Shown here: positions 34,899-44,290 of the stretch, in pieces | How the letters are laid out: the number at the start of each line of letters is the position of its first letter | How positions within the stretch are numbered: position 1 is the first letter of the stretch | Source of the DNA: CAZAZQ01 sp964489705 | GTDB taxonomy: Bacteria; Zixibacteria; MSB-5A5; GN15; FEB-12 | Assembly: GCA_964489705.1 (NCBI GenBank) | Contig: CAZAZQ010000012.1 | Coordinates: 14,990-78,989 of the forward strand | Length of the DNA: 64,000 nucleotides | Direction of reading: 5' to 3' | Made by a program: the position numbers and the translations under genes | Notes under the pieces: model-generated | Database searches by the model: none | What the model saw: only the letters and a program-made list of their open reading frames with translations | What the model was told of the DNA's origin: nothing

Positions 34899-37583
34899 TT
34901 ATCTCCGATCGGCGGCAAAGCTCCGCTTGGCGCTTTTTGCCGCTGCAATCTGGCGCAGCACTTCTTTGAGATGCGCTCGGGTCATCCCGTTGATAGAACT
35001 GCTTTTCATCGCTTTCTTGGCGGCGTTTTCGATAATATCCAGATCATTGGCGGCTAAACTTCGGGCATCGAAGGGATAGCTGGAAGGAGAACTCAGGTAG
35101 ATGTTGATGATTCTCTCGAGGTGTACCATTTGCAGTTGTCGGCGGAAAGAGTTGATGTTCTCGTTTGCCGTCAACTCAGACCAGATAGCTTTGCGAACAT
35201 CGTTGAACATGTCGTCGAGGGTGTAGATTTCTTCCCCTTCGTGGTAGCGTTCGACGTTGGTGATAAGTCGCCCGAGAATATAGGTGCTGTAGAGCATGTT
35301 CAAAGTGGTTTGCTGGACGCTGAGCACATACCGATGCAGGGGATAATCAATCTGCGGGAGGGAATAGATAGAGCCGGTGAAATCGGGAAGGCGCTCCGGT
35401 TGAAGCTTATTCAAGACATCGGGCGGGATAGAAAAAGCGTCGGGAGCGAAGATGTAATTCTTCAAAAACGCCATCGCCCGTCGTTGCTCGGATGCCGGTA
35501 CCGGTTGGAAGGGAAGGCCGCCGCCGGGGTCGCCGACGTGATAGCGATGGTGGTAAATGCCGCCGATATACTTTGCCGCGTACCGAGCCGACTCGTAATA
35601 CGACCGCCAACCGGTTTGGAACGCCCGAAGAACTTTTTGGTACCCTTCGCCGGTTTGTTCGAATTTGGACAGAGAATTTTCCCAGAGGTATTTGGTCAGC
35701 TTGACTTTGTGCTCGCAAAACGCCAGCGGGTCGTTGCCCAAGTCGAACAGGTTACACATGGGGTCGATGGACTTGGGGCTGGAGCCGAAAGCATCTTCAT
35801 CCGTGCCGTAGGTCAGCTCCGGTTGGGGGGCGCGGGAAGCGATTTCTTGAAGCATGGGCAGTTCTTCTTCCGGCGTTTTGGCGCCGAAATCCTTGTAGCC
35901 GTATTCGATCGCCCATTGGTCATACGGTCCCGGCACGGAAGAGTAAAATTCCCCTTGCGGCTTGCCGTGCCCGGCGATGTTGGGCGGGTTGTAGTCCATG
36001 ATAGTACCGGCGAGCGCATGTTCGCGGGTAAAGGTCGGGTCGTTGATTTGCTCCAAAGAGTAGATGGTGGAAGCTTTGAAGTTATGCCGCAGTCCGAGGG
36101 TATGACCGACCTCATGGGCAACCAGCTCCACAATATACGAGTGCACGTATTCTTTCGTCAGCGAATCTTTGGTGGCAAGATCGTCGACATCGCTGAGGAC
36201 GTAAGTCAGTCCGAAAGCCGCTTCCTTCGCCGATTCGGCGCCGTACGTGCAGTAATACGGATTCTGACTCATCCGGCTTGCCGAGAGGAGGAAGTTGTCC
36301 GGTTCGATGAGTTTCCCGTCGAGGGAGACCGGCTGGATGAAGTATTCCATGTTGTTGAACATGTAGCGGATGAAGTCGGCGCAGACGCGAATATCGGCGT
36401 CATATATCTGTCCGGTGAAAGGGTTGGCGTGGGAAGGACCGACCGCGTAGCTCCCGCCCGGCAGCACGATCCAACGGACGGTATTGTAGCGGACATCAGC
36501 CGGATCCCACGTTGCCGTGTCGGGCATTTGTTTGGCAATAATGGCGTTGCTGAAACCGATTTTTTCAAACGCCGGTTGCCAGAACTCGATTCCTTCCGCA
36601 ACGGCTTGACGGTATTCCGGCGGAACGGTGTTTTCCACCCAGAAAACAATCGGCTCGACCGGATCCGAAATTTCCGCTTCCGGATTTTTCTTTTTCAGGT
36701 ACCAGCGTTGGATATAGCGGACGTAGGGTGTTTCTTTGTCGAGGTTGGTGTAGTCCTCATACATCGTCAAAAAGTATCCGACGCGGTCATCCGCTAAGCG
36801 GGGGACATAGTCGGTTTCGGGAAGAGTGGTGAGGGAATAGTGGTACAGGTGGAACATACTGTACGGATTTTGCATCGTTTCCGCCGGAAATGGTTTGCTT
36901 GTCTTGTAGTGGAGTTTGACGTCGATTTCGGTATTTTGTGGAAAGGAGACGACTTTCGTGAAATAGCTGTTTTCCTTGTCGAAGCTGAAGCCGACTTTGG
37001 CGCTTTTCCCCAAGTAGTAAGAGACATGGTCAGCGTCCCGTATAAAGAAGACCGACGGATCTACGAGAATCGCTCCGGTGGAATCGTCGGGTTTGGATTT
37101 TATTTTCGTCGAGGCGTACAGGTGATCGCTGATACCGTGGGCGAGGGCTTTGTACAAAGCGGAAGCGGTGTCGGCACGGAAGCGAAGGTTTTTTTCAATC
37201 ATGAAAATCTTTTTGCCGACCCGCTTGAAAAAGAAGGGAAAAGCCCGACCCATGGCAGCGTTGTCGTAGACCGCTCCTTCCGAACCGGAACGAGTGCCGA
37301 CGCACAGGAAGAGGGGTCCTATTTGTTCCGGCTTGATTGCCATTAACATACTGTTATCGGTGGTGTCGTGATAGAAGGTAAAAAGCCCTTCAATGACTAC
37401 CTTGTCCTTTATCAACTCGCGAAACGGTTTGAGTGTATCTTTTTTGGCTTTTGTTTTTTTCTTCGTTGCCTCAGTCTTTTTTCCCGGAAACCTTCGAGCG
37501 TACCGCCCGGAAGCGGAAGCGCTGCCGATCAATAATGACAGAGACAACAAAACGATGAGACCCAGTGAAACCTTGGCACGCAT
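34899..37583 (-). CDS. secreted zinc metalloprotease, metzincin with DUF5117/DUF4953-like architecture
   Basis: This 894-residue exported protease has a signal peptide (KVSLGLIVLLSLSLLIGSASA) and a basic linker (KKTKAKKD). A DUF5117-like region covers the first third. The catalytic domain, near residue 490, has the extended metzincin motif HEVGHTLGLRHNF, which supplies three zinc-binding histidines and the catalytic Glu; Met-turn candidates follow (GTIMDYNPP). The length fits this family of outer-surface or periplasmic proteases common in Bacteroidetes and FCB genomes. AAGGAGT lies five bases before ATG. The substrate is unknown. Confidence 0.92.
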   Translation of the reverse strand: MRAKVSLGLIVLLSLSLLIGSASASGRYARRFPGKKTEATKKKTKAKKDTLKPFRELIKDKVVIEGLFTFYHDTTDNSMLMAIKPEQIGPLFLCVGTRSGSEGAVYDNAAMGRAFPFFFKRVGKKIFMIEKNLRFRADTASALYKALAHGISDHLYASTKIKSKPDDSTGAILVDPSVFFIRDADHVSYYLGKSAKVGFSFDKENSYFTKVVSFPQNTEIDVKLHYKTSKPFPAETMQNPYSMFHLYHYSLTTLPETDYVPRLADDRVGYFLTMYEDYTNLDKETPYVRYIQRWYLKKKNPEAEISDPVEPIVFWVENTVPPEYRQAVAEGIEFWQPAFEKIGFSNAIIAKQMPDTATWDPADVRYNTVRWIVLPGGSYAVGPSHANPFTGQIYDADIRVCADFIRYMFNNMEYFIQPVSLDGKLIEPDNFLLSASRMSQNPYYCTYGAESAKEAAFGLTYVLSDVDDLATKDSLTKEYVHSYIVELVAHEVGHTLGLRHNFKASTIYSLEQINDPTFTREHALAGTIMDYNPPNIAGHGKPQGEFYSSVPGPYDQWAIEYGYKDFGAKTPEEELPMLQEIASRAPQPELTYGTDEDAFGSSPKSIDPMCNLFDLGNDPLAFCEHKVKLTKYLWENSLSKFEQTGEGYQKVLRAFQTGWRSYYESARYAAKYIGGIYHHRYHVGDPGGGLPFQPVPASEQRRAMAFLKNYIFAPDAFSIPPDVLNKLQPERLPDFTGSIYSLPQIDYPLHRYVLSVQQTTLNMLYSTYILGRLITNVERYHEGEEIYTLDDMFNDVRKAIWSELTANENINSFRRQLQMVHLERIINIYLSSPSSYPFDARSLAANDLDIIENAAKKAMKSSSINGMTRAHLKEVLRQIAAAKSAKRSFAADRR

Positions 37584-37649
37584 GATTACTCCTTCACAAA
37601 AGTATCGGTTAACATTGTTTTTCGTTTTCTGACTTTTATGCTTCTTTCT

Positions 37650-38165
37650 CTATGTTTTATCTTTTTGTCGGTGGCGGTAGGAAGCGAGGCAGTTCGTCCC
37701 CTTTTTGGTTAGCTCGTAGTACGTATGGTTCCGATGTTTTATCCACTTATTGTCAACGATACCTTTCCGGTATTGGATAATACGCGGTTCGACCCGTCGA
37801 AGGAAGCCGTTTGTCCGTAAGGTAGTGTGCCGACGGAAGACCTCTTCCTTGGGAAGATGGAGAACTTTCGCCACCATAAGCGAATAGTCCATCCCAAACT
37901 CATCGTGGTGAGCAAGAATGGCAAGGTCAACCTCATCCAGTTCGTCGAAATCTTCGTCCGGGATGAAAGGATCGGTTTCGATGATGTCTTCCCAGTTCAA
38001 CGATACGAGCCGCTCAGCGTCGACTTTTTTCAAGTGAGGACAATCGTGGCGATGGACTTTCAAGTAATTTTCGTGACTGTAGTACCCGATGATTTTATCT
38101 GCCTGCGTCGGCAGACAGCACTTTGCGAGAACATAGTTTTCCTTTAGCCGTATCGAACCTGACAT
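37650..38165 (-). CDS. RelA/SpoT-type zinc-finger (RIS) domain fused to a winged helix
   Basis: This 171-residue regulator candidate starts at ATG 38165 (MSGSIRLKENYVLAKCC). Residues 10-70 match the RIS/zinc-finger region of long RelA/SpoT proteins: AKCCLPTQADKIIGYYSH and VHRHDCPHLKKV, with two adjacent Cys and an HxxxC that could bind zinc. The synthetase and hydrolase domains are absent. The second half is a winged-helix DNA-binding domain (DEVDLAILAHHDEFGMDY, LRTNGFLRRVEP, HTYYELTKKG) like DUF2250. The frame is open 60 codons further upstream but there would overlap the divergent gene at 38325. No clear ribosome binding site marks the start. Confidence 0.75.
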   Translation of the reverse strand: MSGSIRLKENYVLAKCCLPTQADKIIGYYSHENYLKVHRHDCPHLKKVDAERLVSLNWEDIIETDPFIPDEDFDELDEVDLAILAHHDEFGMDYSLMVAKVLHLPKEEVFRRHTTLRTNGFLRRVEPRIIQYRKGIVDNKWIKHRNHTYYELTKKGTNCLASYRHRQKDKT

Positions 38166-38324
38166 GCCGAAAATATATGGCAATTCGTTCTCAATGTATA
38201 GAAGATTGTCGTGATATTTTTGAGGAAATTTTGTTCCTGGAAACAAATCCCTGCTTTTTGATTTGTCTTTTTCACTCGATGAGAATACCTTGGAAAAAAC
38301 ACATGCGAAAACCGGAAAGGAAGT

Positions 38325-39518
38325 ATGCACGAAGCGCTCATTCATTCTCCGGCAGGTATTCTTGCCGTTTTGGCGGCGGTAACCTCGTTGTTTTTCTACT
38401 TGGAGCGGAAGACCCGCTGGAAATTCTTCAACTATTTTCCGCCGTTGATTTTCATTTACCTTGTGCCGGTGGCGTTATCGAACAGCGGCATTATTCCGAC
38501 CAAATCGCCGGTCTATGACTTTATGGGAGCAAATATCCTTCCCATGTTCCTTGCCATTATGTTGTTGGACGTGGATATCCTCGCCACGATTCGGGTGATG
38601 GGCAAAGGGGTATTCGTCATGCTTATCGGGACCGTCGGTGTTATCGTCGGAGCCCCCATCGGGTATCTCCTCGTCAAGCACGGTCTGGACGGCGAAGCCT
38701 GGAAAGCCTTCGGAGCGCTGGCGGGAAGCTGGATAGGGGGGACGGGAAACATGGCGGCGGTAGCGGTGGCGTTGAACTTGGATGAGAGCTCGTTGGATTT
38801 CGGCTATGCCGTTATTGCCGACAATGCCGTATACCTGATATGGCTGCCGATTATGTTGGCGTCGAAAAATCTTGCTGGGTGGTTCAATCGCTTTACCGGT
38901 ATCAGCCGCGAACGTCTGGAGAAAATGGAAAAAGCTGCCGCCGAGCTCACTACCGACAAAGGGAAGATGGAGATGCGGCATTTTTTGTATCTGGCGTTTT
39001 TCGGTTTCGGAGTGACGGCACTGTCGGCATGGTTGGCGGGAATTATTCCGTTGCCGAGTGCCGACTCGTGGTGGGGAGCGGTTTTTTCTCAAAACACGTA
39101 TAAGATTCTTTTGGTCACGTTGTTCGGCATTCTTCTCTCGTTTACCAAGGCAAGCAAAATTCCCGGTTCCCACGCTTTGGCAATGGCGTTAGTGTATCTC
39201 TTCGTGGCTCGTATGGGCGCAAAAGCGGATTTATCCGATTTGAGCAGTTCCGTATGGTGGTTTTTGCTGGGGGCGTATGTCTGGATTTTCATTCACGGTG
39301 GTTTTCTGGTGATGGCGGCGAAAGTCTTCAAAGTTGACGTTCACACTGCGGCAATAGCCTCAGCGGCGAATATCGGCGGAGCGGCGTCGGCGCCGATAGT
39401 CGCGGCGTATCACAAATCATCGCTCGTGCCGGTGTCGATATTGATGGCGTTGTTGGGGTATGCGATCGGCAACTGGGGAGCCATCCTTGCCGCCATGCTC
39501 TGCAAGGCGGTGGGGTAG
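38325..39518 (+). CDS. DUF819-family polytopic membrane protein
   Basis: This 397-residue protein has about ten membrane helices and matches the DUF819/YjcL family: the early LERKTRWKFFNYFPPLIFIYLVP, the conserved GALAGSWIGGTGNMAAVAVAL loop and the terminal ANIGGAASAPIVAAYHK. The two-fold repeated GG-rich loops suggest a transporter, but no substrate is known. AGGA lies three bases before ATG. A bidirectional terminator follows at 39631. Confidence 0.88.
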   Translation: MHEALIHSPAGILAVLAAVTSLFFYLERKTRWKFFNYFPPLIFIYLVPVALSNSGIIPTKSPVYDFMGANILPMFLAIMLLDVDILATIRVMGKGVFVMLIGTVGVIVGAPIGYLLVKHGLDGEAWKAFGALAGSWIGGTGNMAAVAVALNLDESSLDFGYAVIADNAVYLIWLPIMLASKNLAGWFNRFTGISRERLEKMEKAAAELTTDKGKMEMRHFLYLAFFGFGVTALSAWLAGIIPLPSADSWWGAVFSQNTYKILLVTLFGILLSFTKASKIPGSHALAMALVYLFVARMGAKADLSDLSSSVWWFLLGAYVWIFIHGGFLVMAAKVFKVDVHTAAIASAANIGGAASAPIVAAYHKSSLVPVSILMALLGYAIGNWGAILAAMLCKAVG

Positions 39519-39630
39519 AAGGTGAGGATGTTTTTCCCGTTGCTTGGCTGGTATGGGGTTTATGTAATGTAGAGCAGAGGTTGATTGTCATTGTCAATTG
39601 AACCGATACGGATTAACGGACAGTACGCAA

Positions 39631-39659
39631 AAGGGAGGTCGGGACCGACCTCCCTTTTT
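39631..39659. terminator. bidirectional rho-independent terminator
   Basis: A 10-bp stem (aagggaggtc / gacctccctt), about six bases of loop, and T runs on both strands. It lies between the convergent DUF819 and 82-residue genes. Confidence 0.88.
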
Positions 39660-39711
39660 GTTCGGAAAATGAACCTGTGAGGCTTTGGAAAACCGGCGGC
39701 GTTTTTTGCCG

Positions 39712-39960
39712 TTATTCGGGTTGCGGGTTCTGAACCCGCTCTTCCATAAAGGTATCCCAGAAAAACGTCCGCTCGTTGTCGCGGGCTTCGGCAAAACGGA
39801 GCACCGCTTCCAGGTAATCGACTTCAGTGCTTTCGGCTCCCAACGTCTGCCGGATCTTGTAAAGCTTTTTTATCTCGATATTCAGCTTGTCCAGCCGATT
39901 GTGCCACTCGTCCCGCAGCTCGGGATTGTTTATTCGTTCTATGATAATGCTGCCTTTCAT
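39712..39960 (-). CDS. small hypothetical protein, helical
   Basis: This 82-residue protein is not recognised. It has no signal peptide or membrane segment. It is rich in charged residues and predicted helical, with a heptad-like central part (LDKLNIEIKKLYKIRQTL). It is bounded by a ribosome binding site (AAGGAGAG, five bases before ATG) and a terminator, which supports a real gene. It stands alone between a transporter and pcm. Confidence 0.7.
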   Translation of the reverse strand: MKGSIIIERINNPELRDEWHNRLDKLNIEIKKLYKIRQTLGAESTEVDYLEAVLRFAEARDNERTFFWDTFMEERVQNPQPE

Positions 39961-40043
39961 AGGTCTCTCCTTAGGGCAATGATTCCCTTTCGGGAGTCAA
40001 TTCGTCCTCTCTTATGTCCTGTTAGTATATCGTACCGAAAGCC

Positions 40044-40718
40044 CTATTGCTCCACCCTTCCGACCATCGGAACGAAACGAACTTCATATAAAGTTTCCTG
40101 TTGGTATCCGTCCTTGGTTTTGCGGATTTTGACCAGGTCTTGTTGGCCGTATTTGCCGACCGTAAGAGGGAGCACCATTCGCCCTCCTTCTTTTAGTTGC
40201 GCCAACAGGGTTTGGGGAAGTTTGGGAGCGGCAGCGGTGATGATAATGGCGTCAAAGGGAGCTTCTTCTTCCCAGCCCAGAGAGCCGTCACCGACACGAG
40301 CCTTGACCTTATCATAGCCAAGCTCACGTAACACTTTAACAGCTTGCTCTAAGAGAGTGGGAATAAACTCGATAGTGTAAACATTGTCGGTGATTTCCGC
40401 CAGGACGGCAGTCTGGTAACCGGAGCCGGTGCCGATTTCCAAAACTTTGCTGGAGGGGGTAAGCTCCAGTTGTTCCGTCATGGTGGCGACGACATACGGC
40501 TGCGAGATGGTTTGTCCGTCGCCGATGGGCAGCGGTCCGTCACTATACGCGTGGGTACGATATTGGGGCGGGACGAAAAGGTGGCGGGGAACGGTGCGCA
40601 TGGCGGCAAGGACGGCTTCATCGCGGATATTCCGCCGAACGAGCTGCTCTTCGACCATACGTTCCCGCTGGACTCGATAGTAATCCTCATCTTCACGGGT
40701 AAACCAACGTCCGCACAT
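40044..40718 (-). CDS. pcm: protein-L-isoaspartate O-methyltransferase (second copy)
   Basis: This 224-residue, apparently soluble Pcm has VLEIGTGSGYQTAVLAEI, GDGQTISQPYVVATMTEQL and DAIIITAAAPKLPQTLL. It repairs isoaspartyl damage in proteins. ATG at 40718 (MCGRWFTREDEDYYR) is chosen; a TTG at 40769 would add 17 residues. The protein is close in sequence to the anchored copy at 4391-5128 but lacks its hydrophobic N-terminus, which suggests one copy per compartment. Confidence 0.9.
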   Translation of the reverse strand: MCGRWFTREDEDYYRVQRERMVEEQLVRRNIRDEAVLAAMRTVPRHLFVPPQYRTHAYSDGPLPIGDGQTISQPYVVATMTEQLELTPSSKVLEIGTGSGYQTAVLAEITDNVYTIEFIPTLLEQAVKVLRELGYDKVKARVGDGSLGWEEEAPFDAIIITAAAPKLPQTLLAQLKEGGRMVLPLTVGKYGQQDLVKIRKTKDGYQQETLYEVRFVPMVGRVEQ

Positions 40719-40871
40719 CTGGCTGCTGCCTTTTGACAATAGTTTCTTACGCAATATAAAGACTGGCAAAGAAAAAAGAAAGAGACGGAAGCGGCAGGGA
40801 AAAAGATTTTGTCTTTCTCAAGAGAAAAAGAGTGTATATTTCACATGGCGATAGAAATGCGAGGAGGAGAA

Positions 40872-41681
40872 ATGAAGCGGAGGATGTTTTGGTTCGGAGT
40901 ACTTTCGTGGGGGCTTGTGGCTATGCTCGGAGCTATAGCAGACGCAGAAGAGGAGAAAAAAATGTCTATCGGGAAACGATTTCATTATGAAACGAGCTTC
41001 AACGAGCGGGGCTATGTCGGGAAAGAAGTCGGTTGGGGGAAACAGGTACCGCTCTACAAAACATACCCTGACGCCAAAAAAATACCATTGCCGACGCCGG
41101 ATTTCGCAGGAAAATGCGTTGAGGAAATCATTCGAAGCCGAAAATCGATACGGTCATTTGCCGACAGTTCCTTAACGCTTCTTCACCTGTCCCAACTTCT
41201 TCTTTCCGCCGACGGCATTACCCACTCGGTGGGCGATTGGCGAATGCGGGCGGCGCCGTCCGGCGGAGCGCTGTATCCCATTGAGACGTATGTCGCCGTC
41301 AGCAAGGTTGAAGGTTTGGAACCGGGGTTGTACCATTTCCAGGTTTCCGATTCCAGTTTGGAACTTATCAAGGAAGGCGACTTGAACCGTGCTTTGCATA
41401 AAGCTTCCGGGGAGCAAGATGCGGTCGGCTATTCTCCGATTACCGTGGTGTTGACCGCTCGTTTCGATCGCTGCACCGCCAAGTACGGCGACCGGGGATA
41501 TCGATATATTTACCTTGAAGCCGGAGCGATATGCGAGAACATCTACCTCCAAGCGACCTCGTTGGAGATGGGGACGGTAGCGGTAGGAGCTTTTAACGAC
41601 GAACTGTTGAACAAATTGCTTGGCATTGACGGCGAAGATGAAGCGGCGTTGTTGATTATGCCGGTCGGCTATCCTCGTTAA
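40872..41681 (+). CDS. exported SagB-type nitroreductase-fold dehydrogenase
   Basis: This 269-residue protein has a SagB/ThcOx-type nitroreductase domain: SRKSIRSFADSSLTL, LLSADGITH, RMRAAPSGGALYPIETYVAV, GLYHF, EAGAICENIYLQA. These proteins use FMN to oxidise azolines or as yet unknown substrates. An N-terminal signal peptide (FWFGVLSWGLVAMLGAIADA) directs it out of the cytoplasm, which is atypical. Start chosen at 40872, preceded by GAGGAGGAGAA; upstream TTG/ATG starts lack such a site. It overlaps the end of convergent otsA by four bases. No cyclase (SagC/D-like) gene lies nearby, so azole-peptide synthesis is not supported. Confidence 0.85.
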   Translation: MKRRMFWFGVLSWGLVAMLGAIADAEEEKKMSIGKRFHYETSFNERGYVGKEVGWGKQVPLYKTYPDAKKIPLPTPDFAGKCVEEIIRSRKSIRSFADSSLTLLHLSQLLLSADGITHSVGDWRMRAAPSGGALYPIETYVAVSKVEGLEPGLYHFQVSDSSLELIKEGDLNRALHKASGEQDAVGYSPITVVLTARFDRCTAKYGDRGYRYIYLEAGAICENIYLQATSLEMGTVAVGAFNDELLNKLLGIDGEDEAALLIMPVGYPR

Positions 41682-43144
41682 GTGGTGATGCCGGCGGGAG
41701 AAGGAGAGGAGCTGGAAGGTTGGTCGTCGGGTTGACGGTATCCTAAGAACCAGCGAATCCACTTCTTGACGTCATTGCGGCGGATCTCGGAGCGGAGATA
41801 CCGCATCCGGCGCTGACGCTCTTCCGTTTCCATGATGTAGGCGCAATAGATGGCGTCGGCAGTGCTCTCAATGTCGTAAGGGTTGACAATCAAAGCGCCC
41901 TTAGCCAGTTGTTCCGCGGCACCGGCAAACTCGGACAGAATGAGAACGCCGTTGTTGTCGACCGAGCTGGCGCAGTATTCTTTTGACACCAAGTTCATAC
42001 CGTCCCGTAAGGGGGTGATAAGAGCGATTTCGCAGGCTCGGTAGTGTCCCAAAAGTTGCACCCGGTCCAGGTTCCGAAAGAGATAGTGAATCGGTATCCA
42101 GCCGTGGCGGGAGTACTCTCCGTTGATTCGCCCTGCCAAAGCGTCAAGATTTTCTTTCAGACTCTTGTAGTCCGGAACATGCAAACGGCTCGGGACGACC
42201 ACTTGAATCAGGGAGATGTTTCCCTGCACGTCCGGGTACTTTTGAAGCATGCGCTCAAACGCCCGGAAGCGTTCCGGGATACCCTTGGTGTAATCCAGGC
42301 GGTCGAGTCCCAACACGAGGATTTTGCTTTGCACATTTTCGTGGATGAACCACGCGGCGTCGGCGACTTCCTTGGTCTTGGCGGCGTTGTTGAATTCGTC
42401 GAAGTCGATACTTATCGGATAGCTCCCCAGCTTAATCGTTCGGCCTTCATAGGTAATGAACGACTTGCTGCGGTGAGCTCGGATGGCGGCTTCCGGCATG
42501 AAGGCTTTGACACATTGGATAAAATTACGACGGTCATTGTGGGTCTGAAACCCGACGTGGTCGTATTCCAACATCGCTTGGAGGATTTCCGTCTTCCACG
42601 GCAACCGCCGGAAAAGATCTCGTGACGGGAAAGGAATATGGAGAAAAAAGCTCAGTTGCTGATTGACGTTCATCTCTCTCAAAAAGTGACCGACCAAGAT
42701 AAGCTGGTAATCATGAATCCAAATAAAGCTCTGCGGTTCGAGAACGTTTTTCACCGTTTCGGCAAAATGGCGGTTGACATCCATGTAGGTTTGCCATTCT
42801 TCGGCGTCAAACGTACAGTGCCCCAGCAAATCGTGGAAGAGAGGCCAAATGGCGCGATTGGAGAACCCGCGATAGTATTTCCATACTTCGTCTCTGGTGA
42901 GGAGTACCGGCGTGAGGCGGTACCCTTGCTCTTTGCCGTATTGTTTTAGGAGTGCTTCCGCAGGGGCCTCCGGGTCGCACCCGGGCCAGCCGACCCAGGT
43001 GCCTTGGTTCGAACGCATGATGGGAGCCAACGCCGTTATCAACCCGCCCGCTCCGGGTTTGATGCTCCACCGCCCGGCTTCTTCAGTGATGATGACCGGC
43101 AAGCGGTTGGAAACGATAAGGAGTTGTTTGTCTATATGGTTCAT
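41678..43144 (-). CDS. otsA: alpha,alpha-trehalose-6-phosphate synthase
   Basis: This 488-residue GT20 enzyme makes trehalose 6-phosphate from UDP/ADP-glucose and glucose 6-phosphate. Seen are the N-terminal SNRLPVIIT and GGLITALAP, VGWPG, WPLFHDL, IHDYQLILVG, LHIPFPSRDLFRRLP, DRLDYTKGIPERFRAFE and the nucleotide-sugar site EFAGAA. AGGAGAGCGC precedes ATG. It is last in the leftward osmoprotection operon, 60 bases after mscS, and partners otsB two genes upstream. Confidence 0.95.
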   Translation of the reverse strand: MNHIDKQLLIVSNRLPVIITEEAGRWSIKPGAGGLITALAPIMRSNQGTWVGWPGCDPEAPAEALLKQYGKEQGYRLTPVLLTRDEVWKYYRGFSNRAIWPLFHDLLGHCTFDAEEWQTYMDVNRHFAETVKNVLEPQSFIWIHDYQLILVGHFLREMNVNQQLSFFLHIPFPSRDLFRRLPWKTEILQAMLEYDHVGFQTHNDRRNFIQCVKAFMPEAAIRAHRSKSFITYEGRTIKLGSYPISIDFDEFNNAAKTKEVADAAWFIHENVQSKILVLGLDRLDYTKGIPERFRAFERMLQKYPDVQGNISLIQVVVPSRLHVPDYKSLKENLDALAGRINGEYSRHGWIPIHYLFRNLDRVQLLGHYRACEIALITPLRDGMNLVSKEYCASSVDNNGVLILSEFAGAAEQLAKGALIVNPYDIESTADAIYCAYIMETEERQRRMRYLRSEIRRNDVKKWIRWFLGYRQPDDQPSSSSPSPAGITT

Positions 43145-43204
43145 GCGCTCTCCTGCTTGGTAAGACCTTTGCCCGCCTAACGAGACACAGATATGGGTAT
43201 CGCT

Positions 43205-44278
43205 TTACTTACGTTCTTCAGAGCCGTTCCCTCCTTCGTTTTCTTTCTTAATATACAGTGTTTGCGTCGGATAGGCAAACTCAATTCCTTCTTTTTCGAA
43301 CCGGCGGAAAAGTTCAAGATTGATTTGTTGTTGGATATTCATGTACAAGTTGTAATCCCGGTCTGCCACGTAGTAGACGCATTCAAAGTTCAAGGCAGAA
43401 TCTCCAAATTCTTTGAAGTGAATCCGGTCAAGTTTCGCCATCTCGATAGACGCAATGATGTCTTGGACGATGGAGGGAATTTTTTCCAGTTTCTCTGCGG
43501 GGGTCTGATACACTACCCCAAAAGAAAAGACGGCTCGCCGCTCCACCATGCGTTTATAGTTGCGGATGCGGCTGTTGATGAGATCGGCGTTGGAGAAAAT
43601 AAGCTGTTCGCCGGAGAGAGATTTGACCCGGGTGGTTTTGATGCCGATTTTTTCGACGGTACCGAGCATGTCGCCGACGACGATAAAGTCGCCCACTTCA
43701 AACGGCTTGTCCAGCAGGATCGCCACCGAGCAAAAAATGTCGCTGAGGATGTTTTGAATCGCCAGCGCTATGGCGATGCCGCCGATACCGAGCCCGGCGA
43801 CTAACGTAGTGATGTTAATGCCGAAGTTGTCAAGGATGAGAAAAACGACTATCGACCAGACCGCCACCCGCGCCAAAAATGAAATTGCCGTCAAGGCGGA
43901 AACACTGGCGGGGTCTTTTTCTTTTTTGGTTTTTTGAAGCAGGGCGAATGTTGCCGTGATGATGGCGTTGCCCCAAAGAGCCACTTGGAGGAAAAATGCC
44001 ACCGTTGCAACCGCATGAATCACCGACACCACTTTTTCCGGCAGCGTCAGGACCAGGGAGCCGAAATAGAGCGAAAAGACGAGAAGAAGCAGGCGATGGG
44101 TTCGTTTCAAAGCGTCAATGAGGATGTCGTCGACATGGGTTGCCGTTCGTTGGGCGATTTTCGTTACCCGGTTGGCAAGGAAAAACTTAATCAGTTGAAA
44201 GAGCCCGAATGCCACCACGGCGACACCTAAGGCGATGAGCCACTTCATGACCGTATTGTCAAAGTATACCGTCTCCAT
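43205..44278 (-). CDS. MscS-family mechanosensitive channel
   Basis: This 357-residue membrane protein of the small-conductance channel family has four or more N-terminal helices, then the pore-lining and beta domain region: GLGIGGIAIALAIQNILSD, PFEVGDFIVVGD, GTVEKIGIKTTRVKS, then a C-terminal alpha/beta domain. It opens under membrane tension after osmotic downshock and lets solutes such as trehalose escape. The gene sits between otsB (12 bases) and otsA (60 bases). GAGGAAAGC precedes ATG. Confidence 0.93.
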   Translation of the reverse strand: METVYFDNTVMKWLIALGVAVVAFGLFQLIKFFLANRVTKIAQRTATHVDDILIDALKRTHRLLLLVFSLYFGSLVLTLPEKVVSVIHAVATVAFFLQVALWGNAIITATFALLQKTKKEKDPASVSALTAISFLARVAVWSIVVFLILDNFGINITTLVAGLGIGGIAIALAIQNILSDIFCSVAILLDKPFEVGDFIVVGDMLGTVEKIGIKTTRVKSLSGEQLIFSNADLINSRIRNYKRMVERRAVFSFGVVYQTPAEKLEKIPSIVQDIIASIEMAKLDRIHFKEFGDSALNFECVYYVADRDYNLYMNIQQQINLELFRRFEKEGIEFAYPTQTLYIKKENEGGNGSEERK

Positions 44279-44290
44279 TGCTTTCCTCGC

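Noticed and set aside
35121..36797. A 558-codon plus-strand open frame
   Set aside because: Antisense of the metzincin gene.
40872..41681. A thiazole/oxazole-peptide biosynthesis cluster around the SagB-type gene
   Set aside because: No cyclase, no precursor peptide and no transporter are adjacent.
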